The notes beneath the pieces were generated by a model. The model was not told where the DNA came from. It worked only from the letters and a program-made list of their open reading frames with translations, and did no database searches. The translations under genes were made by a program, and so were the position numbers. Shown piece after piece: positions 15,598 to 23,761 of a stretch of DNA of 52,293 nt. Where the stretch lies: contig CAMNSZ010000020.1 in assembly GCA_946557105.1 (NCBI GenBank), positions 1 to 52,293 on the forward strand, in the 5' to 3' direction. Source of the DNA: an uncultured Lachnospiraceae bacterium. GTDB lineage: Bacteria; Bacillota; Clostridia; Lachnospirales; Lachnospiraceae. How positions within the stretch are numbered: the stretch's first letter is position 1; every line of letters begins with the position of its first letter.

Positions 15598-16938
15598 TTA
15601 TTTTTTGTTTGACCTTCTCCATATTTTCCGTTCCTCGGCTTCTTGGATTAATTTTTCCCTGAAGTCGGGGTGGGCAATGGAAATCAGGCCTTCGGCGCGC
15701 TCCCATGTGGAGCGGCCTTCCAAGTTGATAATGCCGTATTCAGTAGCAAGGAAGTAAACCTGACTTCGGGGAGACGTGATAATGTCTCCGTTAAACTGCG
15801 GGCAGATTCGGGAGTGCATCCTGCCCTCCTTGTCCTTGTAGGTAGAGCTCATGCAGATAAAAGCCTTGCCGCCTCTTGAGGCGGAGGCTCCAATCAGAAA
15901 ATCAAGCTGACCGCCGGTGCCGCTAATCTGTCTGGCTCCAGCGCTTTCTGCAGCAACCTGTCCGTAGAGATCCACGGCGACACAGCTGTTGATGGAAACC
16001 ATATTGTCAATTTGGGCTATAATGCTGGGGCGGTTTACATATTCCAGAGGATATGCGGCCACGCCGTGATTATCCTCCAGCCATTCAAACAGCTCCGCGG
16101 AGCCAATGGCACAGCCGAACACACCCTTTCCCCTGTCAATGCTTTTTCGTTTGTTTGTAAGCTTTCCTGATTTATACAGGCTTAAAAAGGCGTCCGAGCA
16201 AAGTTCCGTATGCATTCCTAAATCCTTTAAATCCGACTCCGCAATCAGCTCGCCCAGAGCGTTGGGCATACTGCCGATACCAAGCTGAAGCGTGGAGCCG
16301 TCCACAAGATAGGGAACGATTTTCTCAGAAATTTTTCGGTCAATCTCGGTGGGTTTTATAAGCTTTCCGTAGGAAAAGGGCTCATGCTCGCCCTCCACGA
16401 TGTAATCAACCTCCGAGATGTGTATACATTCGTCATATCCGCCGTGAACCTTCGGCATATTTTCATTTACTTCAACAATTACAATATCGGCAATTCTGGT
16501 AATAGGGGCGGCAACCCCCGTATTTACGGAAAAGTTAAAGTAACCGTGTCTGTCCATGGGAGCCACGCTTACCATGACCACATTTACTTTTAAGAAAAAT
16601 TCATAGTAGGCGGCGTTGTTGTGAAATACCATGGGGATATAGTAGCAAAGTCCTTTATCGCAGAGCTTTCTTTCATAGGAGGAGCAGTGCCAGCTATGAT
16701 ATACAAAATGCTCCTTACTCTCGTCACACTCTGCCACTGCGATAGGGCCGTCAATAAGATTTCCGCGTATTTTTACATCATACAGCTCCTCTTTCCTTTC
16801 GGCCAAGGCCCGGTCCAACAGCACAGGCTTGCCCAGCGAGCTTGTATAGTCTATCCAGTCGCCGCTTTTAACTATAGAGACGGCTTCCTTTGGGGTGCGT
16901 AGCTTTTCCTTGTATTCTGCGGTAAAATCCATTAACAT
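15598..16938 (-). CDS. Acetyl-CoA hydrolase/CoA-transferase family protein
   Basis: The 446-residue protein belongs to the 4-hydroxybutyrate/butyryl-CoA:acetate CoA-transferase family. It has YHSWHCSSYERK, VSVAPMDRHGYFNF, LQLGIGSMPNALGE and GMHTELCSD (Glu245, the likely covalent CoA-thioester residue), plus DLYGQVAAESAG and QISGTGGQLDF. Such enzymes transfer CoA between butyryl- or hydroxybutyryl-CoA and acetate. It differs enough from the classical gut butyrate enzyme that the acyl donor is uncertain. AAAGGAAAAGGG precedes the ATG pair at 16938/16932. It is convergent with the CPBP gene and divergent from the DUF2975 gene. Confidence 0.85.
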   Translation of the reverse strand: MLMDFTAEYKEKLRTPKEAVSIVKSGDWIDYTSSLGKPVLLDRALAERKEELYDVKIRGNLIDGPIAVAECDESKEHFVYHSWHCSSYERKLCDKGLCYYIPMVFHNNAAYYEFFLKVNVVMVSVAPMDRHGYFNFSVNTGVAAPITRIADIVIVEVNENMPKVHGGYDECIHISEVDYIVEGEHEPFSYGKLIKPTEIDRKISEKIVPYLVDGSTLQLGIGSMPNALGELIAESDLKDLGMHTELCSDAFLSLYKSGKLTNKRKSIDRGKGVFGCAIGSAELFEWLEDNHGVAAYPLEYVNRPSIIAQIDNMVSINSCVAVDLYGQVAAESAGARQISGTGGQLDFLIGASASRGGKAFICMSSTYKDKEGRMHSRICPQFNGDIITSPRSQVYFLATEYGIINLEGRSTWERAEGLISIAHPDFREKLIQEAEERKIWRRSNKK

Positions 16939-17003
16939 AACCCTTTTCCTTTCATGGTAGAAGACGGTAGGTAAAACGAGGTGTTAAGAATATTTTATCA
17001 TAT

Positions 17004-17020
17004 TGGAGAAATTTTCTCCA
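17004..17020. promoter_or_regulatory. 17-bp palindrome, possible operator
   Basis: TGGAGAAATTTTCTCCA is a perfect palindrome apart from its central base. It lies 66 bases upstream of the CoA-transferase start on the divergent side. It could bind a dimeric regulator; no regulator is identified. Confidence 0.35.
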
Positions 17021-17052
17021 GACTTTCCGGTTATTTGTTATTTGATAGATAA

Positions 17053-17113
17053 GAAATTAAAAGTCAATAAATATTTATTGTTTTTCAATAAATATTTATT
17101 GACTTTTAATTTC
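17053..17113. repeat. Perfect 28-bp inverted repeat in the divergent intergenic region
   Basis: Arms 17053-17080 and 17086-17113 are exact reverse complements, separated by TTTTT. Each arm contains CAATAAATATTTATTG, itself a 16-bp palindrome. The stem is almost all A and T. It lies between the divergent CoA-transferase and DUF2975 genes. No T-run follows that would make it a terminator for either gene. The rest of 16939-17194 shows no gene. Confidence 0.85.
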
Positions 17114-17194
17114 AAGAATGTTATATTAAGACTGCCATTAAGATTTATTGCAGTGGGTGGAATATAATATTAAGTAATAGGAGGATACCCTCGT

Positions 17195-17689
17195 ATGCGA
17201 GGCATACTGGGAAGAAAGCTTATGAAAAAAAGTCTGGAGGAGCGCAAAAGGCTGTTAACGAAATGCACAAAATATTTATTGGATTTTATGTTTTACGCAG
17301 GAATTATCGTGACGGCTACGTTGCCCCTTACGGTTAAATGGGCGGGTGAATGTGTGCCGGTGATTGCGATATATTATAAGGAAGCAGCTATTATTTATTT
17401 TGTGCTGGGCATTGCCGCATTGATATTGATACGGGAGCTGCGCAGAATTTTCGGAACGGTGCTTGCAGGTGATTGTTTTGTTCGGGAGAATGTCGTGAGT
17501 CTCCAAAAAATGGGGAATTGGAGCTTTTTTATTGCTCTGATGTCTGTGGTGAGAAGTGTGGTTTATATCACCGACGCCATGCTGGTGATAACGCTTGTGT
17601 TTGTGATTGCCGGACTTTTCAGCAAGGTTCTCGCTTTAGTATTTGAGCAGGCGGTAGGCTTTAAGGAGGAAAACGATCTCACGATTTAG
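17195..17689 (+). CDS. DUF2975 family membrane protein
   Basis: The 164-residue protein has four hydrophobic segments and the DUF2975 layout: a short charged N-terminus, two helices, a segment VLAGDCFVRENVVSLQKMGNWSF, and two further helices. DUF2975 proteins are nearly always paired with a small YozG-like HTH regulator, as here (next gene). GGAGG is about ten bases before ATG 17195; ATG 17222 is an alternative. The ATG at 17195 sits in the loop of a short CCTCG/CGAGG hairpin. The function is unknown. Confidence 0.75.
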   Translation: MRGILGRKLMKKSLEERKRLLTKCTKYLLDFMFYAGIIVTATLPLTVKWAGECVPVIAIYYKEAAIIYFVLGIAALILIRELRRIFGTVLAGDCFVRENVVSLQKMGNWSFFIALMSVVRSVVYITDAMLVITLVFVIAGLFSKVLALVFEQAVGFKEENDLTI

Positions 17690-17726
17690 ACTTGACAGAG
17701 ACCGATACAAATAAATAGGAGAAAAT

Positions 17727-17942
17727 ATGGGAATTATTGTAAATCTGGATGTGATGATGGCTAAGCGTAAGATGAGTCTGACAGAGCTGGCGGGAGAGGT
17801 GGACATTACTTTGGCAAATCTATCGATCTTAAAGAATAATAAGGCGAAGGCAATACGCTTTTCCACGTTGGAGGCAATATGTAAGGCGCTTGACTGTCAG
17901 CCGGGTGATATTTTGGAATATAAGTCTGACGAGACCCGGTGA
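17727..17942 (+). CDS. Small Cro/C1-type HTH regulator (YozG-like)
   Basis: The 71-residue protein is a single helix-turn-helix domain: VMMAKRKMSLTELAGEVDITLANLSILKNNKAKAIRFSTLEAICKALDCQPGDILEY. This is the compact XRE/YozG form that accompanies DUF2975 membrane proteins. AGGAG lies before the ATG. The gene sits between DUF2975 and DUF4173 genes and probably regulates this module, perhaps through the divergent region upstream (inference). Confidence 0.85.
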   Translation: MGIIVNLDVMMAKRKMSLTELAGEVDITLANLSILKNNKAKAIRFSTLEAICKALDCQPGDILEYKSDETR

Positions 17943-17992
17943 GCGTTGGCAAGGGATATAAAAATTTAGAGAATACGGAGGGAATATCGATA

Positions 17993-19732
17993 ATGGACGA
18001 ATCAAAAATGGCGCAGACCGCTGCGACGGAAGGCGCAAAACTGCAGACAGATACATTAAATAAGGCGGCAGCCGTTCCGGTGGCGGTTCCCTATGTGGTC
18101 ATGGCTCCGAAGATAGAGGATACCGAAAATACTAAAAAAATGAAGGACAGCTTTTCATTTTTTGGACCGGCAACATTTGTGTATGCGGTATTTTATGCTT
18201 TTTGTATGTACAAGAACGGGGCGGGGATTACCTTTCCGTTTTTCATGGCGGGAAGCCTGCTTTATCTGTACCTATGTCTGTCAAGGCTTGGAATCAGTCT
18301 GAAAAGGGGAAGTCTCTTTTACATGATTGGAATGGTTCTTTTGGGCGTTTCCACATTTTGTACGGACGATTGGCGTATTATAAATCTCAACAAGACCGTT
18401 ATATTTTTCCTGATGATGAGTTTGCTGTTAAAGCAGTTTTATAATACTTCTAAATGGAAGCTGGGAAAATATTTAACCGCCATCTGTCAGCTGGTTGTTT
18501 TATCCCTTGGAGAAATCGTGAGACCTTTTTCGGACGGAAAAAGGTATCTTAAGAACAGGAAGGGAAAAAAGGACAAGAGGGTCTGGTACGGACTGCTTGG
18601 GCTGGTAATCGCCATACCGCTGTTTTTTATGATGTTGGGTTTGTTAAGCAGTGCGGATGCAGTATTCAGGCAGCTTACAAATAATTTCTTGGAATATATA
18701 GAGCCGGGGAATATTTTCAACATGGTGTTTCGGATTCTTTTTCTTTTCTTTTTTTCTTATATTCTGCTGGCGTATCTATGCTGCAATGCCATAAAGGAGG
18801 AGGTAAAGGACAGACGAAGCGCCGAGCCGGTGATTGCAATTATTATCACGGGTCTTTTATCCTTGTTATATTTGGTTTTCAGCGGTATTCAGATTATATA
18901 TCTGTTTTTGGGGAAAATGGAGCTGCCGTCAGGCTATACTTATGCAATGTATGCCAGAGAAGGCTTTTTCCAGCTGCTGGCAGTCAGTGTAATAAATTTG
19001 ATTATTGTGCTTTTGTCCATGAAATACTTCAGGGAAAGCAGGGTGCTCAAAGGGATTCTCACGATTATGTCTCTTTGTACCTTTATTATGATTGCCTCAA
19101 GCGCATTGCGTATGATAATGTATATCCGTTATTATTATATGACCTTTTTACGTATTTTTGTGCTGTGGGCGTTAGCCGCGCTGTTCTTGCTCTTTATAGG
19201 TGTGCTTGCCAATATTTACAGGGAGAGGTTTCCGCTGTTCCGGTATGGTTTGACAGTAGTGACCGTTCTTTATGTCGCATTGTCCTTTATACATCCCGAT
19301 TACATCATTGCGAAGGTTAATGTTGCCAATGCGCCCTGGGTAGTTTATGAAGAAATGGAAGATTTAGAAAAACGGAAACCAGCGCCGGGGGATTTCTTTC
19401 AAAGTGAGAATCCATATCACGATTTTCGGTATCTGTCTACTCTGAGCGCTGATGCCGCTCCAGTGATAATTCCCTATTTAAAGCAGCTTGGCTATGACAT
19501 GGAGCTGTTTTATGAGGACAATATCAGGGCGGCTGTATCTGACAGGGAAAAGGAGTCAGGCAGAATGCTAAATTATCCTTATAGAATTTACGGCTTTGGC
19601 TATCTCTATTTGGAGCGGATGCAGGAAAGGACGCAAAATTTGTCGTGGCGTACCTTTAATGTCTCGAGGTATGTGGCATTAAAAAGCATTGAAAAATATA
19701 CTAATAAACTAATAAATAGGAAAGCCTTATAA
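17993..19732 (+). CDS. DUF4173/DUF4153 family polytopic membrane protein
   Basis: The protein has about 579 residues, with a soluble N-terminus of about 55 residues, about ten membrane segments and a soluble C-terminal tail of about 110 residues. The segment YTYAMYAREGFFQLLAVSVINL is the DUF4173 signature. ATG 17993 follows GGAGGGA by nine bases and is preferred to the GTG at 17939 overlapping the HTH stop. It completes a DUF2975/HTH/DUF4173 module. Function is unknown. The stop is eight bases from the convergent ABC-F stop. Confidence 0.72.
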   Translation: MDESKMAQTAATEGAKLQTDTLNKAAAVPVAVPYVVMAPKIEDTENTKKMKDSFSFFGPATFVYAVFYAFCMYKNGAGITFPFFMAGSLLYLYLCLSRLGISLKRGSLFYMIGMVLLGVSTFCTDDWRIINLNKTVIFFLMMSLLLKQFYNTSKWKLGKYLTAICQLVVLSLGEIVRPFSDGKRYLKNRKGKKDKRVWYGLLGLVIAIPLFFMMLGLLSSADAVFRQLTNNFLEYIEPGNIFNMVFRILFLFFFSYILLAYLCCNAIKEEVKDRRSAEPVIAIIITGLLSLLYLVFSGIQIIYLFLGKMELPSGYTYAMYAREGFFQLLAVSVINLIIVLLSMKYFRESRVLKGILTIMSLCTFIMIASSALRMIMYIRYYYMTFLRIFVLWALAALFLLFIGVLANIYRERFPLFRYGLTVVTVLYVALSFIHPDYIIAKVNVANAPWVVYEEMEDLEKRKPAPGDFFQSENPYHDFRYLSTLSADAAPVIIPYLKQLGYDMELFYEDNIRAAVSDREKESGRMLNYPYRIYGFGYLYLERMQERTQNLSWRTFNVSRYVALKSIEKYTNKLINRKAL

Positions 19733-19752
19733 TTCATTTATTATATTAGTTT
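19706..19752. terminator. Possible bidirectional terminator spanning two stop codons
   Basis: AAACTAAT (19706-19713) pairs with ATTAGTTT (19745-19752), with an inner AAAT/ATTT pair, across the 3' ends of the convergent DUF4173 and ABC-F genes. It is AT-rich and bulged, so the call is weak. Confidence 0.3.
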
Positions 19753-21297
19753 TGTAGTCCATTTGGTGCAATCCCACACCTGTGAGGCAAGCCCTTCAAA
19801 AAACTCCGGCTCGTGGCATACCATAAGGATGCTTCCCTTGTATTCCTGCAAGGCTCTTTTCAACTCCGCCTTGGCGTCAACGTCCAGATGGTTGGTGGGC
19901 TCGTCCAAAAGGAGAAGATTTGTGCCGCGGTTAATAAGCTTGCAGAGACGAACCTTTGCCTGCTCTCCACCGCTTAAAACCTTTACTTTACTTTCAATAT
20001 GCTTGGTGGTCAGCCCACATTTGGCAAGGGCGGAGCGGACCTCATACTGGGTAAAGCCGGGGAATTCCTGCCAGATTTCTTCAATACAGCTATTTTCCAT
20101 GGAGCCGCTCATCTCCTGTTCAAAATAGCCGATTTCCAGATAATCGCCCTGCTCCACCAAACCCGAAAGAGGGGGAAGCAGGCCCAAAATGCTTTTTAAA
20201 AGCGTGGTTTTGCCTATACCGTTAGCGCCTGTCAGGACAATTTTCTGCCCCCGCTCCATGGACAGGTTTAAAGGTTTGGACAAAGGCTCGCTATAACCGA
20301 TTACCAAAGCCTGAGTTGAGAAAAGCACACGTCCGGGGGTGCGCGCTTCCTTAAAGCGGAATTCAGGCTTGGGTTTTTCGGCGGCTAATTCTATAACATC
20401 CATTTTGTCCAGTTTTTTCTGGCGCGACATCGCCATGTTTCTGGTGGAAACACGCGCCTTGTTTCTTGCCACAAAATCCCTTAAATCGGCTATCTCCTTT
20501 TGCTGCCTGTTGTAGGCGGCTTCAAGCTGGGACTTTTTCATGGCATAGACTTCTTTGAATTTATGATAATCGCCTACATAGCGGTTCAGCTCCTGATTGT
20601 CCATATGGTAGATCAGATTAATTACGCTGTTTAAAAAAGGAATATCATGGCTTATTAAGATAAAAGCATTTTCATATTCGTTTAAATAACGCTTCAGCCA
20701 TTCAATATGCTCGGCGTCCAGATAGTTGGTAGGCTCGTCCAAAAGAAGAATGTCAGGCTTTTCTAAGAGCAGCTTTCCCAACAAAACCTTGGTGCGCTGT
20801 CCGCCGCTGAGCTCGGCTACATCACGCTCCAGACCAATATCCATAAGACCCAACGCACGAGCGACCTCTTCTACCTTTGCATCAATCATATAAAAGTCAT
20901 GCATGGTCAGCAGATCCTGAATGGTGCCAAGCTCCTCCATATAAGCATCCAGTTCTTCGGGAGAGGCTTCCCCCATTTTATCGCAAATTATATTCATTCT
21001 TGCTTCCAGCTCAAACAGAAAATCAAAGGCGGAGGCGAGCGCCTGCCGGATAGTCAGTCCGGCGGTTAATACGGTATGTTGATCCAAATAGCCCACGCGT
21101 ACATTTTTCGCCCATTCGACCTTTCCCTCGTCCGGCGTTAATTTTCCGGTAATAATATTCATAAAGGTGGATTTGCCTTCTCCGTTTGCGCCGATAAGTC
21201 CGATATGCTCGCCCTTCAACAGACGGAAGGATACATCGTTAAAAATGGCGCGGTCGCCAAAGCCGTGGGTTAAATGTTCTACGTTCAATATACTCAT
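19741..21297 (-). CDS. ABC-F family ATPase
   Basis: The 518-residue protein has two ATPase domains in tandem and no membrane domain. Walker A motifs are GANGEGKST and GANGIGKTT, signatures LSGGQRTKVLLGKLLL and LSGGEQAKVRLCKLIN, and Walker B motifs LLLDEPTNYLD and LLLDEPTNHLD. A charged linker of about 80 residues joins them. ABC-F proteins act on the ribosome, either as translation factors (EttA/YbiT type) or in antibiotic resistance. Which applies is not clear from sequence; no leader-peptide attenuator typical of resistance genes was found. Transcribed convergently to DUF4173. Confidence 0.88.
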   Translation of the reverse strand: MSILNVEHLTHGFGDRAIFNDVSFRLLKGEHIGLIGANGEGKSTFMNIITGKLTPDEGKVEWAKNVRVGYLDQHTVLTAGLTIRQALASAFDFLFELEARMNIICDKMGEASPEELDAYMEELGTIQDLLTMHDFYMIDAKVEEVARALGLMDIGLERDVAELSGGQRTKVLLGKLLLEKPDILLLDEPTNYLDAEHIEWLKRYLNEYENAFILISHDIPFLNSVINLIYHMDNQELNRYVGDYHKFKEVYAMKKSQLEAAYNRQQKEIADLRDFVARNKARVSTRNMAMSRQKKLDKMDVIELAAEKPKPEFRFKEARTPGRVLFSTQALVIGYSEPLSKPLNLSMERGQKIVLTGANGIGKTTLLKSILGLLPPLSGLVEQGDYLEIGYFEQEMSGSMENSCIEEIWQEFPGFTQYEVRSALAKCGLTTKHIESKVKVLSGGEQAKVRLCKLINRGTNLLLLDEPTNHLDVDAKAELKRALQEYKGSILMVCHEPEFFEGLASQVWDCTKWTTKLI

Positions 21298-21432
21298 GAC
21301 AATAAAAAACCTTTCTTAAATATGTAAATATTTTTATATTGTATATGCTTTTACAGTGCGCATCCTTAAGCAGTATACCTTATTTTATGCGTACTGCGCA
21401 AGCCCTCGCCGATACGGCGCTAAGAGGTGTTG

Positions 21433-21469
21433 AAAATTACCAAAATATTAATATTTATTTGGTAATTTT
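21433..21469. terminator. AT-rich 12-bp inverted repeat
   Basis: AAAATTACCAAA (21433-21444) pairs exactly with TTTGGTAATTTT (21458-21469), with an AT-rich near-palindromic loop and a fifth T after the right arm. It lies between the divergent ABC-F and DUF4358 genes and could be a promoter-region operator or weak terminator. Nearby, CGCCG/CGGCG and GCAGTA/TACTGC make further short hairpins (21360-21425). No gene is seen in 21298-21660. Confidence 0.35.
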
Positions 21470-21489
21470 TATGATATGATAGGTGTAAG

Positions 21490-21660
21490 CTTGAAATAAA
21501 AGGATATACTATATTTCAAGACAGTAAAAAGGAGAATGGAGACTTGGTGTAAAAAATCAACATGTCAGAAGGATTTTTTACAAACATATTTGCGCCGGAG
21601 CGTCGCAAATATGTCTGACGGTATGTTCCGTCGCGTAAACGCTCCGGAATGGAGGCTATT
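21490..21660 (+). promoter_or_regulatory. Long structured 5' leader with competing hairpins
   Basis: Four perfect stems follow one another before the DUF4358 gene: CTTGAAATA/TATTTCAAG (21490-21520), TGTAAAAAATC/GATTTTTTACA (21548-21582), ACATATTTGCG/CGCAAATATGT (21584-21614) and GACGG/CCGTC (21617-21632). The loop of the third stem, CCGGAGCGT (21595-21603), is the exact complement of ACGCTCCGG (21639-21647), four bases before the GGAGG ribosome site. The two pairings compete or form a pseudoknot. A related element occurs at 47300-47361. It may be a cis-regulatory RNA or a dispersed palindromic repeat. Confidence 0.55.
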
Positions 21661-22287
21661 ATGAAAAAAGTACTGGTTCTTTTAACTGTAGGAATGTTGG
21701 CCATTGGTTTGTCGGCTTGTGGAAATAAGGATGATGGTCAGACCCAAGGAAGTGAACAGACTGGAGGGCAAACACAAGACAGCGCGCAGGCGGACAACAC
21801 GGACGGAGCAGGTGACGCCGGCATGGATGTTGCAAATGGATGGAGCGAAGATATGCAGGCTGTTAAGCAGGCTATTGTGGATACGCTGGGTGACAATTAC
21901 TGGCCTGACACGCCGATTATCCCGGAAATGCTGGAAGGTACTTATGGCATAAATGCGGATATGTATGAGGATTATTTGGCGGAATCCCCTATGATAAGCG
22001 CCAATGTGGATACCTTGATTTTGATTAAAGCAAAGGAGGATAAGGTGGCGGATGTAGAGGAAGCGCTTAATGCTTATCGTGAAAATCTGGTGAATGACAC
22101 TATGCAGTATCCTATGAACCTAGGCAAGATTCAGGCGTCCAGAATTGAAAGAATAGGAAATTATGTATGTTTTGTACAATTAGGAGGAGACACGGATATG
22201 GACGCCAGTGAAGAGGATGTGATTGCGAAGTGTCAGGAGCAAAACGAGCTGGCAATCACGGTCATTGAACAGAACGTACAGCATTAA
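21661..22287 (+). CDS. DUF4358 lipoprotein
   Basis: The 208-residue protein starts MKKVLVLLTVGMLAIGLSACG, a lipoprotein signal peptide with lipobox LSAC, so it is anchored outside the membrane. A Gln/Thr/Asp-rich linker (about 24-58) leads to a DUF4358 domain (NYWPDTPIIPEMLEGTYGIN through GNYVCFVQLG). GGAGG is five bases before ATG 21661; an in-frame ATG at 21649 overlaps that site and is not the start. DUF4358 genes often sit beside MBOAT/AlgJ genes, as here; the function is unknown but probably at the cell surface. Confidence 0.82.
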   Translation: MKKVLVLLTVGMLAIGLSACGNKDDGQTQGSEQTGGQTQDSAQADNTDGAGDAGMDVANGWSEDMQAVKQAIVDTLGDNYWPDTPIIPEMLEGTYGINADMYEDYLAESPMISANVDTLILIKAKEDKVADVEEALNAYRENLVNDTMQYPMNLGKIQASRIERIGNYVCFVQLGGDTDMDASEEDVIAKCQEQNELAITVIEQNVQH

Positions 22288-22299
22288 AAGGTTATTGGT

Positions 22300-23715
22300 A
22301 TGGTATTTAGCAGCGTATTATTTCTTTTTAGGTTTTTGCCTGTATTTATGCTTTGCTACTTTGTGGCTCCCCAGAGGATAAAAAACTTTATCCTCCTTTT
22401 GGGGAGCTTGTTTTTTTATGCGTGGGGCGAGCCGGTCTATGTGGTGCTGATGCTGTTTTCCACAATATCTGATTATTTGCACGGTGAGCTGATTGAGCGT
22501 CATAGAGGAAGCAGAAAGGCCAAGGCTCTGTTGGTTTCCTCCATACTTATAAATCTGTTGCTTTTGGGCTTTTTTAAGTATGCGGACTTTCTGATACGGA
22601 CTTTTAACGGGGCGGCGGGAACCGCGATTCCTCTGTTAAATCTTCCTCTTCCCATAGGTATTTCCTTTTATACCTTCCAGACAATGTCTTATACCATAGA
22701 TGTATACAGAGGAGAGGCAAGGGCTCAGAAAAACCTGTTGGACTTCGGAGTCTTTGTAACAATGTTTCCTCAGCTGATTGCCGGTCCAATTGTAAAATAC
22801 AGGCATATTGCCGATAAGCTGCATGACCGCAGGACGGATGTGGAATCGGTCAGCTATGGACTGAAGCGTTTCGTGACCGGATTGGCAAAGAAGGTTTTGA
22901 TTGCCAACAATATGGGAGCGCTGTGGACCGAAATTGCCGCCATGAATTATACTGAGATGAGCGTGGCGGCGGCATGGCTGGGCGTGGTTGCATATGCGTT
23001 TCAGATCTATTTTGATTTTTCGGGATATTCGGATATGGCCATTGGTCTTGGCGCCTGTTTAGGATTTTCTTTTCCCGAGAATTTTGATTACCCCTATATT
23101 TCTTCTTCAATTACGGAATTTTGGCGCAGGTGGCATATATCTCTGGGAAGCTGGTTTCGGGAATACGTATATATTCCGTTGGGAGGCAATCGAAAAGGGC
23201 TGGCGAGGCAGCTTTTCAATATTTTGATTGTGTGGCTTCTTACAGGTATCTGGCATGGGGCCGGATGGAATTTTTTGTTTTGGGGTCTGTGGTTTGCCGT
23301 TTTTCTGATATTGGAAAAGGCGTTTTGGAGTAAAGCGCTTTCTCATTTGCCTAAGCTGGTGGGGCATTTGTATGCCTGTGTGGTAGTTTTGATAGGCTGG
23401 GTTTTCTTTGCGGTGGAAAGGACGGATGGTATTTTAGAATATCTAAGCGCAATGACCGGACTGAACGGGGCGGGGCTTTATAGTGAACAAAGCCTTTATC
23501 TGGGCGGTGAATATATCATTTTACTGATAATTTCCGCGATAGCCGCAACGCCTGTCTTTAGCTGCTTGATAAAACGGCTTAGGGCTCTGGGAACCGGATA
23601 TTCTATCGCATTGTACCGCTTGGGTGAAAAGGTGTTTCCGGCGCTGCTTTTATTGCTGTCAATTGCTTATATTGTCGAGGCTTCCTATAACCCGTTTTTG
23701 TATTTTAGATTCTAG
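22300..23715 (+). CDS. MBOAT family O-acyltransferase (AlgI-like)
   Basis: The 471-residue multi-pass membrane protein contains PLPIGISFYTFQTMSYTIDVYRG, FPQLIAGPIVKY, FWRRWHISLGSWFREYVYIPLGGNRKG and LLTGIWHGAGWNFLFWGLW, the conserved MBOAT segments with the catalytic His in WHGAGW. AlgI-type proteins move acetyl groups across the membrane to an exported polysaccharide. The partner with the DHHW motif follows. The cue for the acceptor polymer is missing. A strong hairpin plus T-run lies inside the coding sequence at 22366-22417. Confidence 0.92.
   Translation: MVFSSVLFLFRFLPVFMLCYFVAPQRIKNFILLLGSLFFYAWGEPVYVVLMLFSTISDYLHGELIERHRGSRKAKALLVSSILINLLLLGFFKYADFLIRTFNGAAGTAIPLLNLPLPIGISFYTFQTMSYTIDVYRGEARAQKNLLDFGVFVTMFPQLIAGPIVKYRHIADKLHDRRTDVESVSYGLKRFVTGLAKKVLIANNMGALWTEIAAMNYTEMSVAAAWLGVVAYAFQIYFDFSGYSDMAIGLGACLGFSFPENFDYPYISSSITEFWRRWHISLGSWFREYVYIPLGGNRKGLARQLFNILIVWLLTGIWHGAGWNFLFWGLWFAVFLILEKAFWSKALSHLPKLVGHLYACVVVLIGWVFFAVERTDGILEYLSAMTGLNGAGLYSEQSLYLGGEYIILLIISAIAATPVFSCLIKRLRALGTGYSIALYRLGEKVFPALLLLLSIAYIVEASYNPFLYFRF
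22366..22417 (+). terminator. Terminator-like hairpin inside the MBOAT coding sequence
   Basis: GCTCCCCA (22366-22373) pairs with TGGGGAGC (22400-22407), and within it AGGATAAA (22375-22382) pairs with TTTATCCT (22387-22394). TTGTTTTTTT follows directly (22408-22417). This has every feature of an intrinsic terminator but begins 66 bases after the start codon, in codons for the conserved RIKNFILLLGSLFFYAWG segment. It may attenuate transcription or be a chance product of the codons. Confidence 0.5.
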
Positions 23716-23761
23716 GTTTTGATTCCCTGAATTTGCGGATAGTTAAGGTGTGGAGGTTTTT

